Positions 33,636-41,723 of a DNA stretch of 55,728 bases are shown piece by piece (the first letter of the stretch is position 1; each line of letters begins with the position of its first letter). Where the stretch lies: the NCBI GenBank assembly GCA_003156595.1, contig PMHH01000125.1, positions 1 to 55,728 on the forward strand. Reading direction: 5' to 3'. The translations under genes were made by a program, and so were the position numbers. Under the pieces are notes generated by a model that was not told the origin of the DNA, did not search any database, and worked only from the letters and a program-made list of their open reading frames with translations. The DNA is from Acidimicrobiaceae bacterium (GTDB lineage: Bacteria; Actinomycetota; Acidimicrobiia; Acidimicrobiales; Palsa-688).

Positions 33636-35093
33636 ATGGCCAAGCATGCAGTGGTGATCGCCGGAGGCGGTCCGACGGGGATGATGCTGGCGGCTGAATT
33701 GGCGTTGGCGAAGGTCGACGTCGCGATCGTCGAGCGGCGTCCCAATCACGTGCTCGTCGGCTCACGGGCCGGCGGTTTTCACTCGCGCACGATCGAGGTG
33801 CTGGATCAGCGTGGGGTCGCGGATCGGTTCCTCGCAGAGGGTCAGGTGGCTCAGGCCGCGATGATCGGCGCGACCGTGTTGGATATGAGCGACTTCCCGA
33901 CGCGTCATCCGTATTCGCTCGGGATCTGGCAGAACCAGATCGAGCGGATCATGGCCGCCTGGATCGCTGAGCTGCTGGTGCGGATCTATTACGGATGTGA
34001 GGTGACGGGCTTCGCGCCGGACGACGCCGGCGTCAAGGTCGAGCTGTCCGACGGCGAGTCGCTGCGGGCGCAGTACCTCGTCGGGTGCGACGGAGGACGC
34101 AGCGTCATCCGTAAATCAGCCGGCATCGAGTTCCCGGGGTGGGATCCGACGAAAAGCAACCTGATCGCCGAGGTCGAGGTCACCGAGGAACCGCCACGGG
34201 GCATTCGCCACGACGCGACGGGCATCCATGGCCTCCACCGGTTGGAGGATGGAAGGACGGTGCGGGTCATCGTGACCGAGCAGCAACTCGGACCTAGCAG
34301 CGAGCCCACCCTGCACGATCTGAGCGCGGCGCTCATCACCGTGTACGGCACCGACTTCGGGATCCACAGTCCCACGTGGATCGCCAGGTTTACCGACATG
34401 ACACGTCAGGCCGCGACCTACCGGGCGGGACGGGTCCTCCTCGCCGGCGACTCGGCGCACGTGCATTACCCGGCGGGCGGACAGGGCCTCAGCCTCGGTG
34501 TGCAGGATGCGGTCAATCTGGGATGGAAGCTGGCTCAGGTAGTCAAAGGGACCTCCCCGGACAGCCTTCTGGATACGTATCAGGACGAGCGCCATCCGGT
34601 CGCGGCCCGCGCCCTTCAGCACACGATGGCCCAATCCGCGCTCCAGCGCCCGGACGACCGCATCAAGGCCCTGGTCGATATGGTGTCGGAGCTGGCGAGC
34701 ATGGACGAGCCTCGCAAACGGCTCGCCGGGATCATCTCCGGGCTGGACATTCACTACGATCTAGGCGAGGGCCACCCCCTGCTCGGACGCCGCATGCCCG
34801 ATCTGGACCTGGTGACCGACGACGGCCCGCTGCGGGTCTTCGCCCTGCTGCACGAAGCCAAGCCGGTGTTGCTCAATTTCGGTGAGCCCGGCGGCGTTGA
34901 CATCACTCCATGGGCTGACCGGGTACAGATGATCGATGCTGAATATGTCGGCCTGTGGGAGCTTCCGGTACTTGGCGAGGTCAGCGCTCCCACTGCCGTG
35001 TTGATCCGGCCCGACGGATATGTCGCCTGGCTAGGGGACGGCAAAGATACCGGATTGCGTGACGCCCTGATTACCTGGTTCGGAGCACCATGA
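33636..35093 (+). CDS. Class A FAD-dependent aromatic monooxygenase (rifampicin-oxygenase-like)
   Basis: A 485-residue flavoprotein monooxygenase. The FAD motif GGGPTGMM is at residues 10-17 and the second, DG motif is VGCDGGRSVIRKSAG (about 149-163). The GD motif LLAGDSAHVHYPAGGQGLSL is near 268. The final 90 residues form the thioredoxin-like C-terminal domain of this group (LLNFGEPGG, VLIRPDGYVAWLG). The set resembles rifampicin monooxygenase and polyketide hydroxylases. ATG at 33636 follows GAAGAAGGAAG. A cupin gene starts 42 bases downstream in the same direction and may act with it, as cupins do in polyketide tailoring. Confidence 0.92.
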   Translation: MAKHAVVIAGGGPTGMMLAAELALAKVDVAIVERRPNHVLVGSRAGGFHSRTIEVLDQRGVADRFLAEGQVAQAAMIGATVLDMSDFPTRHPYSLGIWQNQIERIMAAWIAELLVRIYYGCEVTGFAPDDAGVKVELSDGESLRAQYLVGCDGGRSVIRKSAGIEFPGWDPTKSNLIAEVEVTEEPPRGIRHDATGIHGLHRLEDGRTVRVIVTEQQLGPSSEPTLHDLSAALITVYGTDFGIHSPTWIARFTDMTRQAATYRAGRVLLAGDSAHVHYPAGGQGLSLGVQDAVNLGWKLAQVVKGTSPDSLLDTYQDERHPVAARALQHTMAQSALQRPDDRIKALVDMVSELASMDEPRKRLAGIISGLDIHYDLGEGHPLLGRRMPDLDLVTDDGPLRVFALLHEAKPVLLNFGEPGGVDITPWADRVQMIDAEYVGLWELPVLGEVSAPTAVLIRPDGYVAWLGDGKDTGLRDALITWFGAP

Positions 35094-35135
35094 CGAGACA
35101 CGATGCTCGGCAGTTTTTGACAAAGGAGACAAGGC

Positions 35136-35525
35136 ATGGAACATCGACCGAAGCAGCCGACAGGCAAGGGGCCGGCCGAGTGGTTCACCGGAGATGTGTG
35201 GATCGACCCGATAGCCCAGGGGGAACCGCCGTCCCAGCTCAACATCGGGTCGGTGCATTTCACCCCCGGGGCACGCACCGCCTGGCACTCTCACCAAGGA
35301 GGCCAAACCCTCTACGTCACCGAAGGTCGCGGCTTGGTCCAATCTCGCGACGCGAAGGCTGTGGAGATCCGGTCAGGCGACGTCGTCTATACGTCCGATG
35401 GTGAGGAGCATTGGCATGGCGCTACCCCCGATCACTTCCTGACCCACTTGTCGATCACGGAAGGCCCGCCGCAATGGGGAGCCCACCTCACCGACGCCGA
35501 GTACCAAGCCTCTCGGTCGCGGTGA
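35136..35525 (+). CDS. Cupin-domain protein (carboxymuconolactone-associated type)
   Basis: A 129-residue single cupin. Motif 1 is GARTAWHSHQGGQTLYVTEG (about residues 48-67) with three ligands; motif 2 is RSGDVVYTSDGEEHWHGATP (about 86-105). ACAAAGGAGAC upstream of ATG. It belongs to the group of small cupins (often annotated as quercetin dioxygenase-like or HTH-free YobQ type) that sit beside oxidoreductases. Downstream of the flavin monooxygenase by 42 bases. A decayed relative occurs at 13238-13384. Confidence 0.9.
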   Translation: MEHRPKQPTGKGPAEWFTGDVWIDPIAQGEPPSQLNIGSVHFTPGARTAWHSHQGGQTLYVTEGRGLVQSRDAKAVEIRSGDVVYTSDGEEHWHGATPDHFLTHLSITEGPPQWGAHLTDAEYQASRSR

Positions 35526-35623
35526 CGGTCAGTAGAACAGCTTCCACTATTGGGTCGGGGAGCCCTTCCTCGTGATGGGGCCGTTAACGTCCTACCCATG
35601 CCGACGACCAGCCGAGAGGCGCG

Positions 35624-36505
35624 ATGAATCTTCCAGCGGAACCGCCGACTCGCATTGATTTCGCGGGCCGAGACGGCAACCGCCTGGCAGCCGACGTGGC
35701 CGGCCCAGTGGACGGGCGGCCGGTGGTGCTCCTTCACGGCGGCGGGCAGACCCGGCATTCCTGGGGCACGACCCTGCAGGCCTTGGCTTCGGAGGGTTGG
35801 CGGGCGTACTCGGTGGACCTTCGCGGGCACGGTGACAGCGATTGGGTCGAGGATGCTGACTACCGCATCGAGGCCTTCTCGAGTGACGTCCTCGCCCTCG
35901 TCACGTCGCTGCCCCGTCCCCCCGTACTCGTCGGCGCGTCCCTCGGTGGGCTCGCGTCTCTGTGCGCTATCGGCGAGAACCCGGGTGTTGCTGTCGCTAC
36001 CGCCCTGGTCCTAGTGGACGTCGCCCCTCGTATCGAGGAGGTCGGGAGGGAGCGGATCGGCCAGTTCATGCTCGAACACGTGGAGAGCGGGTTCGGCTCA
36101 CTCGAGGAGGTGGCGGACGCCATCCAGCGCTACAACCCCCACCGGCCACGCCCGCGCGACCTGTCCGGTCTCTCGAAGAACCTCCGTCAAAGAGATGGCC
36201 GCTGGTACTGGCACTGGGATCCGCAGTTCGTGGGCGGTCGCATGGGGGCCGCCGACGAAACGCGGACGTCGGTCATCGAGCCCGAGCGACTCGAAGCGGC
36301 CGCCCGCCGGCTCAAGGTACCCGTTCTCCTAATTCGCGGGCGGGTCAGCGACCTGCTCAGCGAAGAGGGAGCCCAGGAACTGCTAGCGCTCGTCCCGCAC
36401 GCAGAGATGGTCAACGTCGCCGGCGCCGGGCACATGGTGGCGGGCGATCGCAACGACCTGTTCAACGATACGATCGTGAGCTTCCTCAGGCGGACTACCG
36501 GGTAA
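35624..36505 (+). CDS. Alpha/beta hydrolase
   Basis: A 293-residue alpha/beta-hydrolase fold protein. Oxyanion strand is VVLLHGGGQTRHSWG (about 34-48), the elbow GASLGGLASL (Ser near 105), the acid is probably Asp in RGRVSDLLSEEG near 240, and the His is AGAGHMVAGD near 270. A small lid domain of about 80 residues lies between. Members include esterases, lactonases and C-C bond hydrolases of meta-cleavage pathways. The last 11 bases overlap the convergent HTH gene. Upstream lies the cupin at 35525. Confidence 0.92.
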   Translation: MNLPAEPPTRIDFAGRDGNRLAADVAGPVDGRPVVLLHGGGQTRHSWGTTLQALASEGWRAYSVDLRGHGDSDWVEDADYRIEAFSSDVLALVTSLPRPPVLVGASLGGLASLCAIGENPGVAVATALVLVDVAPRIEEVGRERIGQFMLEHVESGFGSLEEVADAIQRYNPHRPRPRDLSGLSKNLRQRDGRWYWHWDPQFVGGRMGAADETRTSVIEPERLEAAARRLKVPVLLIRGRVSDLLSEEGAQELLALVPHAEMVNVAGAGHMVAGDRNDLFNDTIVSFLRRTTG

Positions 36506-36755
36506 GGACCGGCGGTCGGTCCTGGCCGACCGCGACCATCTTCTGGATCGCCTGTCGAGTCACCCCCAACTCCCTGGCCAGATCAGCTTGGGAGAAGCCC
36601 TCGGCCAACAACGCATCGATCAACCGGCGCCGCTGCCGGGCGAACTCCCGCGCCGCGAGAGTGTGCTCGATTGCCGCGGCCCGTACCTGTTTTAGATTGT
36701 CCAGAAGTTCGGCGTGAGCCTCGGACTCGATGCGCTTGACCATGAAACCCAGCAT
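36495..36755 (-). CDS. Small helix-turn-helix protein
   Basis: An 86-residue DNA-binding protein. Residues about 14-45 form a long charged helix (ELLDNLKQVRAAAIEHTLAA) and residues about 46-75 a sigma-70 region 4-like or Xre-like HTH, RRLIDALLAEGFSQADLARE followed by LGVTRQAIQKMVAV. The start may be ATG 36755 or ATG 36743; with TTGACA at 36779-36774, the second could be leaderless. It has an inverted repeat directly upstream and convergently overlaps the hydrolase by 11 bases. Similar small proteins are antitoxin-like, but no toxin gene is near. Confidence 0.75.
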   Translation of the reverse strand: MLGFMVKRIESEAHAELLDNLKQVRAAAIEHTLAAREFARQRRRLIDALLAEGFSQADLARELGVTRQAIQKMVAVGQDRPPVLTR

Positions 36756-36772
36756 GACAACCTACGGTTGTC
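36756..36772. promoter_or_regulatory. Palindrome GACAACC-TAC-GGTTGTC next to HTH start
   Basis: Perfect 7-base arms around TAC, touching the start codon of the small HTH gene and lying between its likely -35 box (TTGACA, 36779-36774 reading minus) and the -10 region. Further GTTGTC-like half-sites occur at 36773-36790. It is a good candidate for autoregulation. Confidence 0.6.
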
Positions 36773-37028
36773 TTGTCAACTAGGGATTGTCAGGCCAACC
36801 GGGAGGGGCACCTATCGAGTGGGGACGCGGGGGATCACCCGGTGGTTACTATTCATTCGCATCATTCGGTTGTATACATTGAATGGGGCACCGATCTCTT
36901 CCATTCGGCTGAGGCCATCGCTTTGCTTCGAGACTCACCGCTTGGGAGGACCGAAGGTTATGCCGTCCACGAGACGCTCGGTCTCGATAGGAGCACGCCT
37001 CTTTCGGGTTGTCTGACAGGTCCCCCGG
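36773..37028. other. Intergenic region between divergent genes
   Basis: A plus-strand frame to 37039 has a protein-like run (HSAEAIALLRDSPLGRTEGY) but no start with a ribosome site and no known family, so I do not call a gene. The right end leads into the thiolase promoter. Confidence 0.3.
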
Positions 37029-37065
37029 TTGCCAGGTAGCCATTCTAATCGTATAGTTATCATCG
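37029..37065 (+). promoter_or_regulatory. Promoter and AT-rich element before thiolase-like gene
   Basis: TTGCCA (37029-37034), 17 bases, TATAGT (37052-37057). Overlapping the -10 is a 22-base element, 37044-37065, that begins TCTA and ends AGTTATCATCG. It matches 17 of 22 positions of an element at 42531-42510 (minus) before the SDR. Confidence 0.5.
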
Positions 37066-37096
37066 TTGAGTTCCGTGCCAAGAGGAGGACCTGCCG

Positions 37097-38293
37097 GTGA
37101 CAACACGAGACCTGGACCACCGCGATCGGTGCGCCATTGTCGGCGCCGGGCGGACCGACTACTCGAGCCGCTCGGGGCGTTCGGTGCTGAGCCTCGCGAC
37201 TGAGGCGTCGCTAGCCGCGATCGCTGACGCCGGACTGGAGCCAAATGATGTCGATGGCATCGTCCGGTGCGACTTCGACGTGGTCGCTCACAACGACTTG
37301 GCCCATGCCCTCAACCTGCCCAACCTGTCGTACTGGGGGGCGAGTGGGCCCGGCGGGAGCGCCCCGAGCGGGATGATGGCCCAGGCCGTGGGTGCGATCC
37401 TTTCCGGCCAAGCCACCACGGTGCTCGTGTACCGGTCCATGAACGGGCGATCCGGCTTCCGCTTGGGCAAGGGCCGGCTGCAAGGGCAGGCCGGCGCCAT
37501 CGGGGGTAATGGCAGCTATGAGGAGTTCTTCGTTCCATACGGTCTCGTCTCTCCGGGTCAGATGTGGGCGATGCTCGCCCAACGCCACATGCACACCTAC
37601 GGAACCACCCAAGAGCAACTCGGGCACATCGCCATCACCTGCCGCGAACGGGCCAACGCCAACCCTAACGCCCAGATGGCCACGCGAGGCTTGAGCCTCG
37701 ACGACTACCTGAGCTCTCCCATTATCTCCACTCCGCTCCGCCTGCCTGACTACTGCCTCGAGACCGACGGGGCCTGTGCCGTCGTCGTCACGAGCGCGGC
37801 ACGCTCCGTGGACACGGACAAACCACCGGTCCTCATTCGGGCCATCGCTCAGGGAGCCGTTCAGGGGATGCAGCCGGGCCTGGCGTCTCCGGCCCTCATG
37901 CGGGAAGACCCCCTTAGCTTGCCCTCGGTGACCGTGGCCAAACGGCTGTATCAACGAGCGGGCATGGGGCCAGAGGACATCGATGTCGCCCAGTTCTACG
38001 ACTGCTTCACCATTACCGTGCTCGTGCAACTCGAGGACTACGGATTCTGCCAGCCTGGAGAGGGAGGACCCTTCGCGGCGAGCGGCGCCATCGGCAAAGG
38101 CGGGTCGCTGCCGATCAACACCTCGGGCGGAAACCTGTCGGACGGCTACATCCATGGGATGAGCCACATCGTCGAAGGCGTGCTGCAGATGCGAGGCGAG
38201 TCGACGTCGCAGGTTCCCGATGCGGAGACCTGCCTGGTCACATCCGGGCTGCCGATCATTACTGGCGCCATGATCCTGAGGAAGGCAGCATGA
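37097..38293 (+). CDS. Thiolase-like protein (lipid-transfer/aldolase type)
   Basis: A 398-residue thiolase-fold protein. The place of the N-terminal catalytic Cys reads YWGASGPGGSAPSGMM (about residues 79-94): Cys is absent and Ser/Gly takes its place. The C-terminal motif is INTSGGNLSDGYIHGMSHIV (about 338-357), with His present. Loss of the Cys argues against a condensing thiolase; Ltp2-like aldolases of steroid side-chain breakdown have the same loss and need a DUF35 partner. Such a partner follows at once with an ATGA overlap. GTG start after GAGGAGG. The substrate is likely a hydroxylated acyl-CoA. Confidence 0.88.
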   Translation: MTTRDLDHRDRCAIVGAGRTDYSSRSGRSVLSLATEASLAAIADAGLEPNDVDGIVRCDFDVVAHNDLAHALNLPNLSYWGASGPGGSAPSGMMAQAVGAILSGQATTVLVYRSMNGRSGFRLGKGRLQGQAGAIGGNGSYEEFFVPYGLVSPGQMWAMLAQRHMHTYGTTQEQLGHIAITCRERANANPNAQMATRGLSLDDYLSSPIISTPLRLPDYCLETDGACAVVVTSAARSVDTDKPPVLIRAIAQGAVQGMQPGLASPALMREDPLSLPSVTVAKRLYQRAGMGPEDIDVAQFYDCFTITVLVQLEDYGFCQPGEGGPFAASGAIGKGGSLPINTSGGNLSDGYIHGMSHIVEGVLQMRGESTSQVPDAETCLVTSGLPIITGAMILRKAA

Positions 38294-38697
38294 GCGAGTT
38301 GGACCTCCGCCCTGTCCCGTGTACGGACGACCCCGACACCGGCGGCTTTTGGGAGGCGGCCGCCCGGGGCGAGCTCGCCATCCGGGTGTGCTCAGACTGC
38401 GGCCAGGTGCTCCATCTGCCTAAGGCCTACTGCCACGGATGCGGAAGCTGGAACACTGCCTGGCAGGTTGTCGCTCCGACGGGGACTCTCTACTCCTGGA
38501 CGACGACCGAGCGCGAGTTACGACCCGGCTTCGTCCCCCCCTACACGATCGTGTGCGTGGAACTCGACGACGCGCCGGGCGTCCGTCTCGTTGGGTATCT
38601 TGACGGCCGGCCGCAACTAGAGAGCGGCATGCCTATGTCGGCCACCTTTGAGGTCGCCCAGGGTGGGGTTGTGATACCGCAATGGCAACCTGCCTGA
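38290..38697 (+). CDS. DUF35 zinc-ribbon/OB-fold partner of thiolase-like protein
   Basis: A 135-residue protein. Residues about 20-58 form the rubredoxin-like zinc ribbon (VCSDCGQVLHLPKAYCHGCG; four Cys), and residues about 60-130 an OB fold (GTLYSWTTTERELRPGF, PYTIVCVELDD, VRLVGYLDG). DUF35 proteins bind the acyl-CoA and complete aldolase or thiolase partners in steroid and polyhydroxyalkanoate metabolism. The ATGA overlap with the thiolase stop shows coupling. A second member is at 53286. Confidence 0.92.
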   Translation: MSELDLRPVPCTDDPDTGGFWEAAARGELAIRVCSDCGQVLHLPKAYCHGCGSWNTAWQVVAPTGTLYSWTTTERELRPGFVPPYTIVCVELDDAPGVRLVGYLDGRPQLESGMPMSATFEVAQGGVVIPQWQPA

Positions 38698-38716
38698 ACG
38701 TCCCTGCGGGCTGCGT

Positions 38717-39397
38717 ATGAATCTCGGCGCGCTATGCTTTCTGACCGAATATTCAATATCGCCCTCCGAGTTGGCTCAAGAGTTAGAAGCCCACGGGTTC
38801 GAGTCACTTTGGGTGGGGGACCATTCGCATGTCCCCGTCGATCCGGACGCTCAGGCGGCCATCGACAGCCGGACGGGCGACCCTGTTCCGACCCATTACT
38901 CACACCTCATGGACCCCTTCCTCGTCTTGACCTACGCCGCCGCGGTGACATCAAAAATCCGCCTCGGAACTGGTATCTGCCTCATCAACGAGCGCGATTA
39001 CCACCGCCAAGGCGGTCGCCACACTCGACTGCCTCTCGAATGGTCGCTTTATTCTCGGTGTCGGGGCGGGATGGAATGAGCGAGAGATGCTCGACCACGG
39101 TACGGATCCAAGCACTCGATGGGCGCTGCTGAAGGAGCGGCTCGATGCGATGAAGCGGATCTGGACTACTGAAATTGCTGAGTATGCCGGCCAGTTCGTC
39201 CGATTCGGTCCGATGCAGTGCTGGCCGAAGCCGGTCCAGAAGCCATATCCACCGATCTTCCTCGGAGGTAACTCCAAGAAGATCCCGCGGATGAGTACCA
39301 GGATGCTGGTGTCAGCCGAGTGGTGTTGATTCTTCCACCACAGCGTGATCCTGCCTTGGGCCTCATTGAAAGGTATTCGCGGTTTGTCGTCTGCTGA
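38717..39397 (+). pseudogene. LLM-class oxidoreductase, frameshifted and internally deleted
   Basis: Pieces in three frames add up to one luciferase-like monooxygenase. N-terminal frame: SPSELAQELEAHGFESLWVG, DPFLVLTYAAAVTSKIRLGT, to about 38995. A shift then continues TAKAVATLDCLSNGRFILGV and GAGWNEREM to PPIFLGGNSKK (about 39285). A further change jumps directly to the natural C-terminus YQDAGVSRVVLILPP and IERYSRF, stop at 39397. About 50-60 residues between GGNSKK and YQDAG are missing. It is inactive. Follows the DUF35 gene by 19 bases. Confidence 0.8.
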
Positions 39398-39722
39398 GGG
39401 TTCGCCACGATCGGGGGTACTGGTCGGTTCCTGGCCCCTTGGTATGCCAGCTGACCCGACCCATTTCTACCGCCGCCTTGTCGAGGTGGTGGACCGATCG
39501 GCCTATGAGCTTCTCTTTGCCGGAGACCACCTCTTTGCCGCCGGGCCAAGCGTGGATGCCCTGTCCCTTCTGGCGTCCTATGCCCAGGCATCGGAGCGTT
39601 TGGTACTTGGTACGGGCGTGCTACAACTCGGGCTCCGCGATCCCGTGGTCACTACCTGTCGCCAGTCGAGATTAATTGGAATGATAAGCCTAGATCTTGA
39701 CAGCAGACCTACACCTGTGTGA
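39384..39722 (+). pseudogene. LLM-class oxidoreductase, N-terminal fragment
   Basis: An N-terminal third of another luciferase-like monooxygenase: VLVGSWPLGMPADPTHFYRR, LVEVVDRSAYELLFAGDHLF, LLASYAQASERLVLGTGVLQ and LRDPVVT. After about 39660 the frame is no longer LLM-like and ends at 39722, overlapping the GTG of the next LLM gene. Only a TTG start at 39384 is available. The LLM C-terminal two-thirds are lost. Confidence 0.75.
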
Positions 39723-40624
39723 CGGTGAACGGCGTGAGGGTCGGTATCTGCGCCTACGACATGCCGGGCGCGGCACTCCTCTCCTTGGCCGTCGCTGCCG
39801 ACGAGCTGGGGTTTGACACGTTGTGGATAGGGGAGCACGTCCTGCTCCCCGTCGGATTCTCCACGCCGCATCCCACCACTGGCACGGCTTCGAAGCAGCA
39901 CCGACCGGGTGCGATCGTGAAACCGGAGACGGTACTCCTCGACCCGCTCGTGGAGCTGGCGGCGATTGGCGGCTCGACGACGCGGATCCAGCTCGGTACG
40001 GCGATCTACATCCTTCCGTTGCGGCATCCACTGCTCACGGCTCGAGCGGCGTGCACCCTGCAAGAGGTCTCCGGTGGTCGACTGCTCCTCGGGGTGGGCA
40101 CGGGCTGGTTGGAGGAGGAGTTCGCCGCTCTGGGCCTGGACTTTTCCTCGCGGGTGGGCCGCTTCGACGAGATGGTGCAGATCATGCGACGGGCATGGAG
40201 TGGAGGACCGTTCAGCTTCGAAGGCGCCCATTTTTCCTTCGCCTCGGTGCAGACCTCACCGAGGCCCGTCTCAGTCCCGCTCGTGTACGGCGGCAACACC
40301 GATCGCGCCCTCGGTCGAGCCGCTGATCAAGCCGACGCCTGGTTTGCCTCCGGCACACCCAGTTTCGACGAGGCGCTGCGCTTGCGCGACCGGATCCAGG
40401 CCCTCCGGCAGGAACTCGACCGGACCGCACCGTTTCGCTGTTTCATACGGATCGACCGCGCGGATCCGGACTCCGTGGATCGTTACGCCAGGGAAGGCAT
40501 CGAGGATGTGGTCGTCTGGGCCGACCAGGTTTGGCAAGCGGGCGGTGATCTGGGGGAGAACCGGGCGACGTTGGAGAAGACGGCCCAGGCCCTGGGCCTG
40601 CGGACCTCGGTGGCCGACCGTTGA
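39719..40624 (+). CDS. LLM-class (F420/FMN) oxidoreductase
   Basis: A 301-residue TIM-barrel luciferase-like monooxygenase. VGICAYDMPGAALLSLAVAA opens, ADELGFDTLWIGEHVLLP is strand 2, TTRIQLGTAIYILPLRHPLL is strand 3, LLLGVGTGWLEEEFAALGLD is the central barrel segment, and VSVPLVYGGNTDRALGRAAD is the C-terminal phosphate-binding part. Such enzymes use F420 or FMN and oxidise alcohols, ketones or acyl-CoAs. GTG start overlaps the preceding LLM fragment; its end overlaps the kinase start by 4 bases (TTGA), so translation of the two is coupled. Confidence 0.92.
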   Translation: MTVNGVRVGICAYDMPGAALLSLAVAADELGFDTLWIGEHVLLPVGFSTPHPTTGTASKQHRPGAIVKPETVLLDPLVELAAIGGSTTRIQLGTAIYILPLRHPLLTARAACTLQEVSGGRLLLGVGTGWLEEEFAALGLDFSSRVGRFDEMVQIMRRAWSGGPFSFEGAHFSFASVQTSPRPVSVPLVYGGNTDRALGRAADQADAWFASGTPSFDEALRLRDRIQALRQELDRTAPFRCFIRIDRADPDSVDRYAREGIEDVVVWADQVWQAGGDLGENRATLEKTAQALGLRTSVADR

Positions 40625-41703
40625 CGTCGACGCAGCCCGACCCGAAACCAGAAGTTGCCCCAGTTCGACCCGGTGAGCAGCTCGATTGGCCTCGACTCGA
40701 ACGGTACCTGCGAGGCCACATCGATGAGCTCGATGGCGACATGGACGTGCTGCAGTTTCCGAACGGAAGCGCCAACCTCACCTATCTCGTGCAGTTCGGC
40801 GACCAGCGCCTTGTCGTGCGCCGGCCACCGTTCGGCGCCATTGCCCCTGGGGCCCACGACATGCACCGAGAGTTCCGCGCCCTGTCGCGGCTGTGGCAGA
40901 GCTTTCCGCCCGCGCCGCGAGGGTTTCTGTTTTGTGACGATCATTCGGTGATCGGCTCGGACTTCCTGGTTATCGAGTACCGCACCGGCGAGGTCATCTG
41001 GAGCGTGATCCCTCCCTCGATGGCCGAGTTCCCCGATGTTGTTCGGCGGGTTGGATTCGCGACTGTGGACGCCCTGGCCGACCTCCACCTGCTGGATCCA
41101 GAGGACGCGGGTGTGGCCGATCTGGGCCGCCCCGACGGGTTCGTGGCCCGGCAGCTGGCCGGATGGACGAAGCGATGGGCACTGGCTGCACCAGACGGGG
41201 CTGATCCTCTCATGCCGGCGCTTGCTGAGCGGCTGGCGGCCTCCATGCCTGCATCCCCCCGGCCGTCGGTGTTGCACAACGACTACAAGCTCGACAACTG
41301 CCAGTTCGATCCCGCCGATCCGGACCGGGTGCACTCGGTCTTCGACTGGGACATGGCCACCGTCGGTGACCCACTTGTCGATCTCGGTATGCTTCTCAAC
41401 TACTGGCCCGACCCGTCGGACAGCGGCGATGAGCGGCCAATCATCAATGACGGGATGGACGAGCTAGGTCTACCCACCCGCGCCGAGATGGTGGAGCGAT
41501 ATGCGTCTCGAACGGGCCTCGATGTGAGTGGCGTGCAGTGGTATGAGGCGTTTGCCTGCTGGCGTACGGCCGTGGTGCTCCAGCAACTGTACGTACGGTA
41601 CGTGCGGGGCGAATCGACGGATGCCCGAATGGGTACCCGAGGTGCACTTGTTGCCCCCCAAGCCCGTCGGGCCGCCAAGCTGCTCGGCACGATCGGCGCC
41701 TGA
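40621..41703 (+). CDS. APH/ACAD10-type phosphotransferase
   Basis: A 360-residue aminoglycoside-phosphotransferase-fold kinase of the ACAD10/LvaA type. LQFPNGSANLTYLVQFGDQR (about residues 44-63) is the glycine-loop-like segment, LVVRRPP carries the nucleotide-contact strand, VLHNDYKLDNCQFDP (about 222-236) is the catalytic HxDxxxxN, and VFDWDMATVGDPLVDLGMLL supplies the metal aspartate. Kinases of this group phosphorylate the 4-hydroxy group of acyl-CoAs so that an acyl-CoA dehydrogenase partner can eliminate it. The neighbouring ACAD and SDR genes fit that role. TTG start overlaps the LLM stop. Confidence 0.88.
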   Translation: MTSTQPDPKPEVAPVRPGEQLDWPRLERYLRGHIDELDGDMDVLQFPNGSANLTYLVQFGDQRLVVRRPPFGAIAPGAHDMHREFRALSRLWQSFPPAPRGFLFCDDHSVIGSDFLVIEYRTGEVIWSVIPPSMAEFPDVVRRVGFATVDALADLHLLDPEDAGVADLGRPDGFVARQLAGWTKRWALAAPDGADPLMPALAERLAASMPASPRPSVLHNDYKLDNCQFDPADPDRVHSVFDWDMATVGDPLVDLGMLLNYWPDPSDSGDERPIINDGMDELGLPTRAEMVERYASRTGLDVSGVQWYEAFACWRTAVVLQQLYVRYVRGESTDARMGTRGALVAPQARRAAKLLGTIGA

Positions 41704-41723
41704 GCTGTCCGGGCGCGGCGTCG

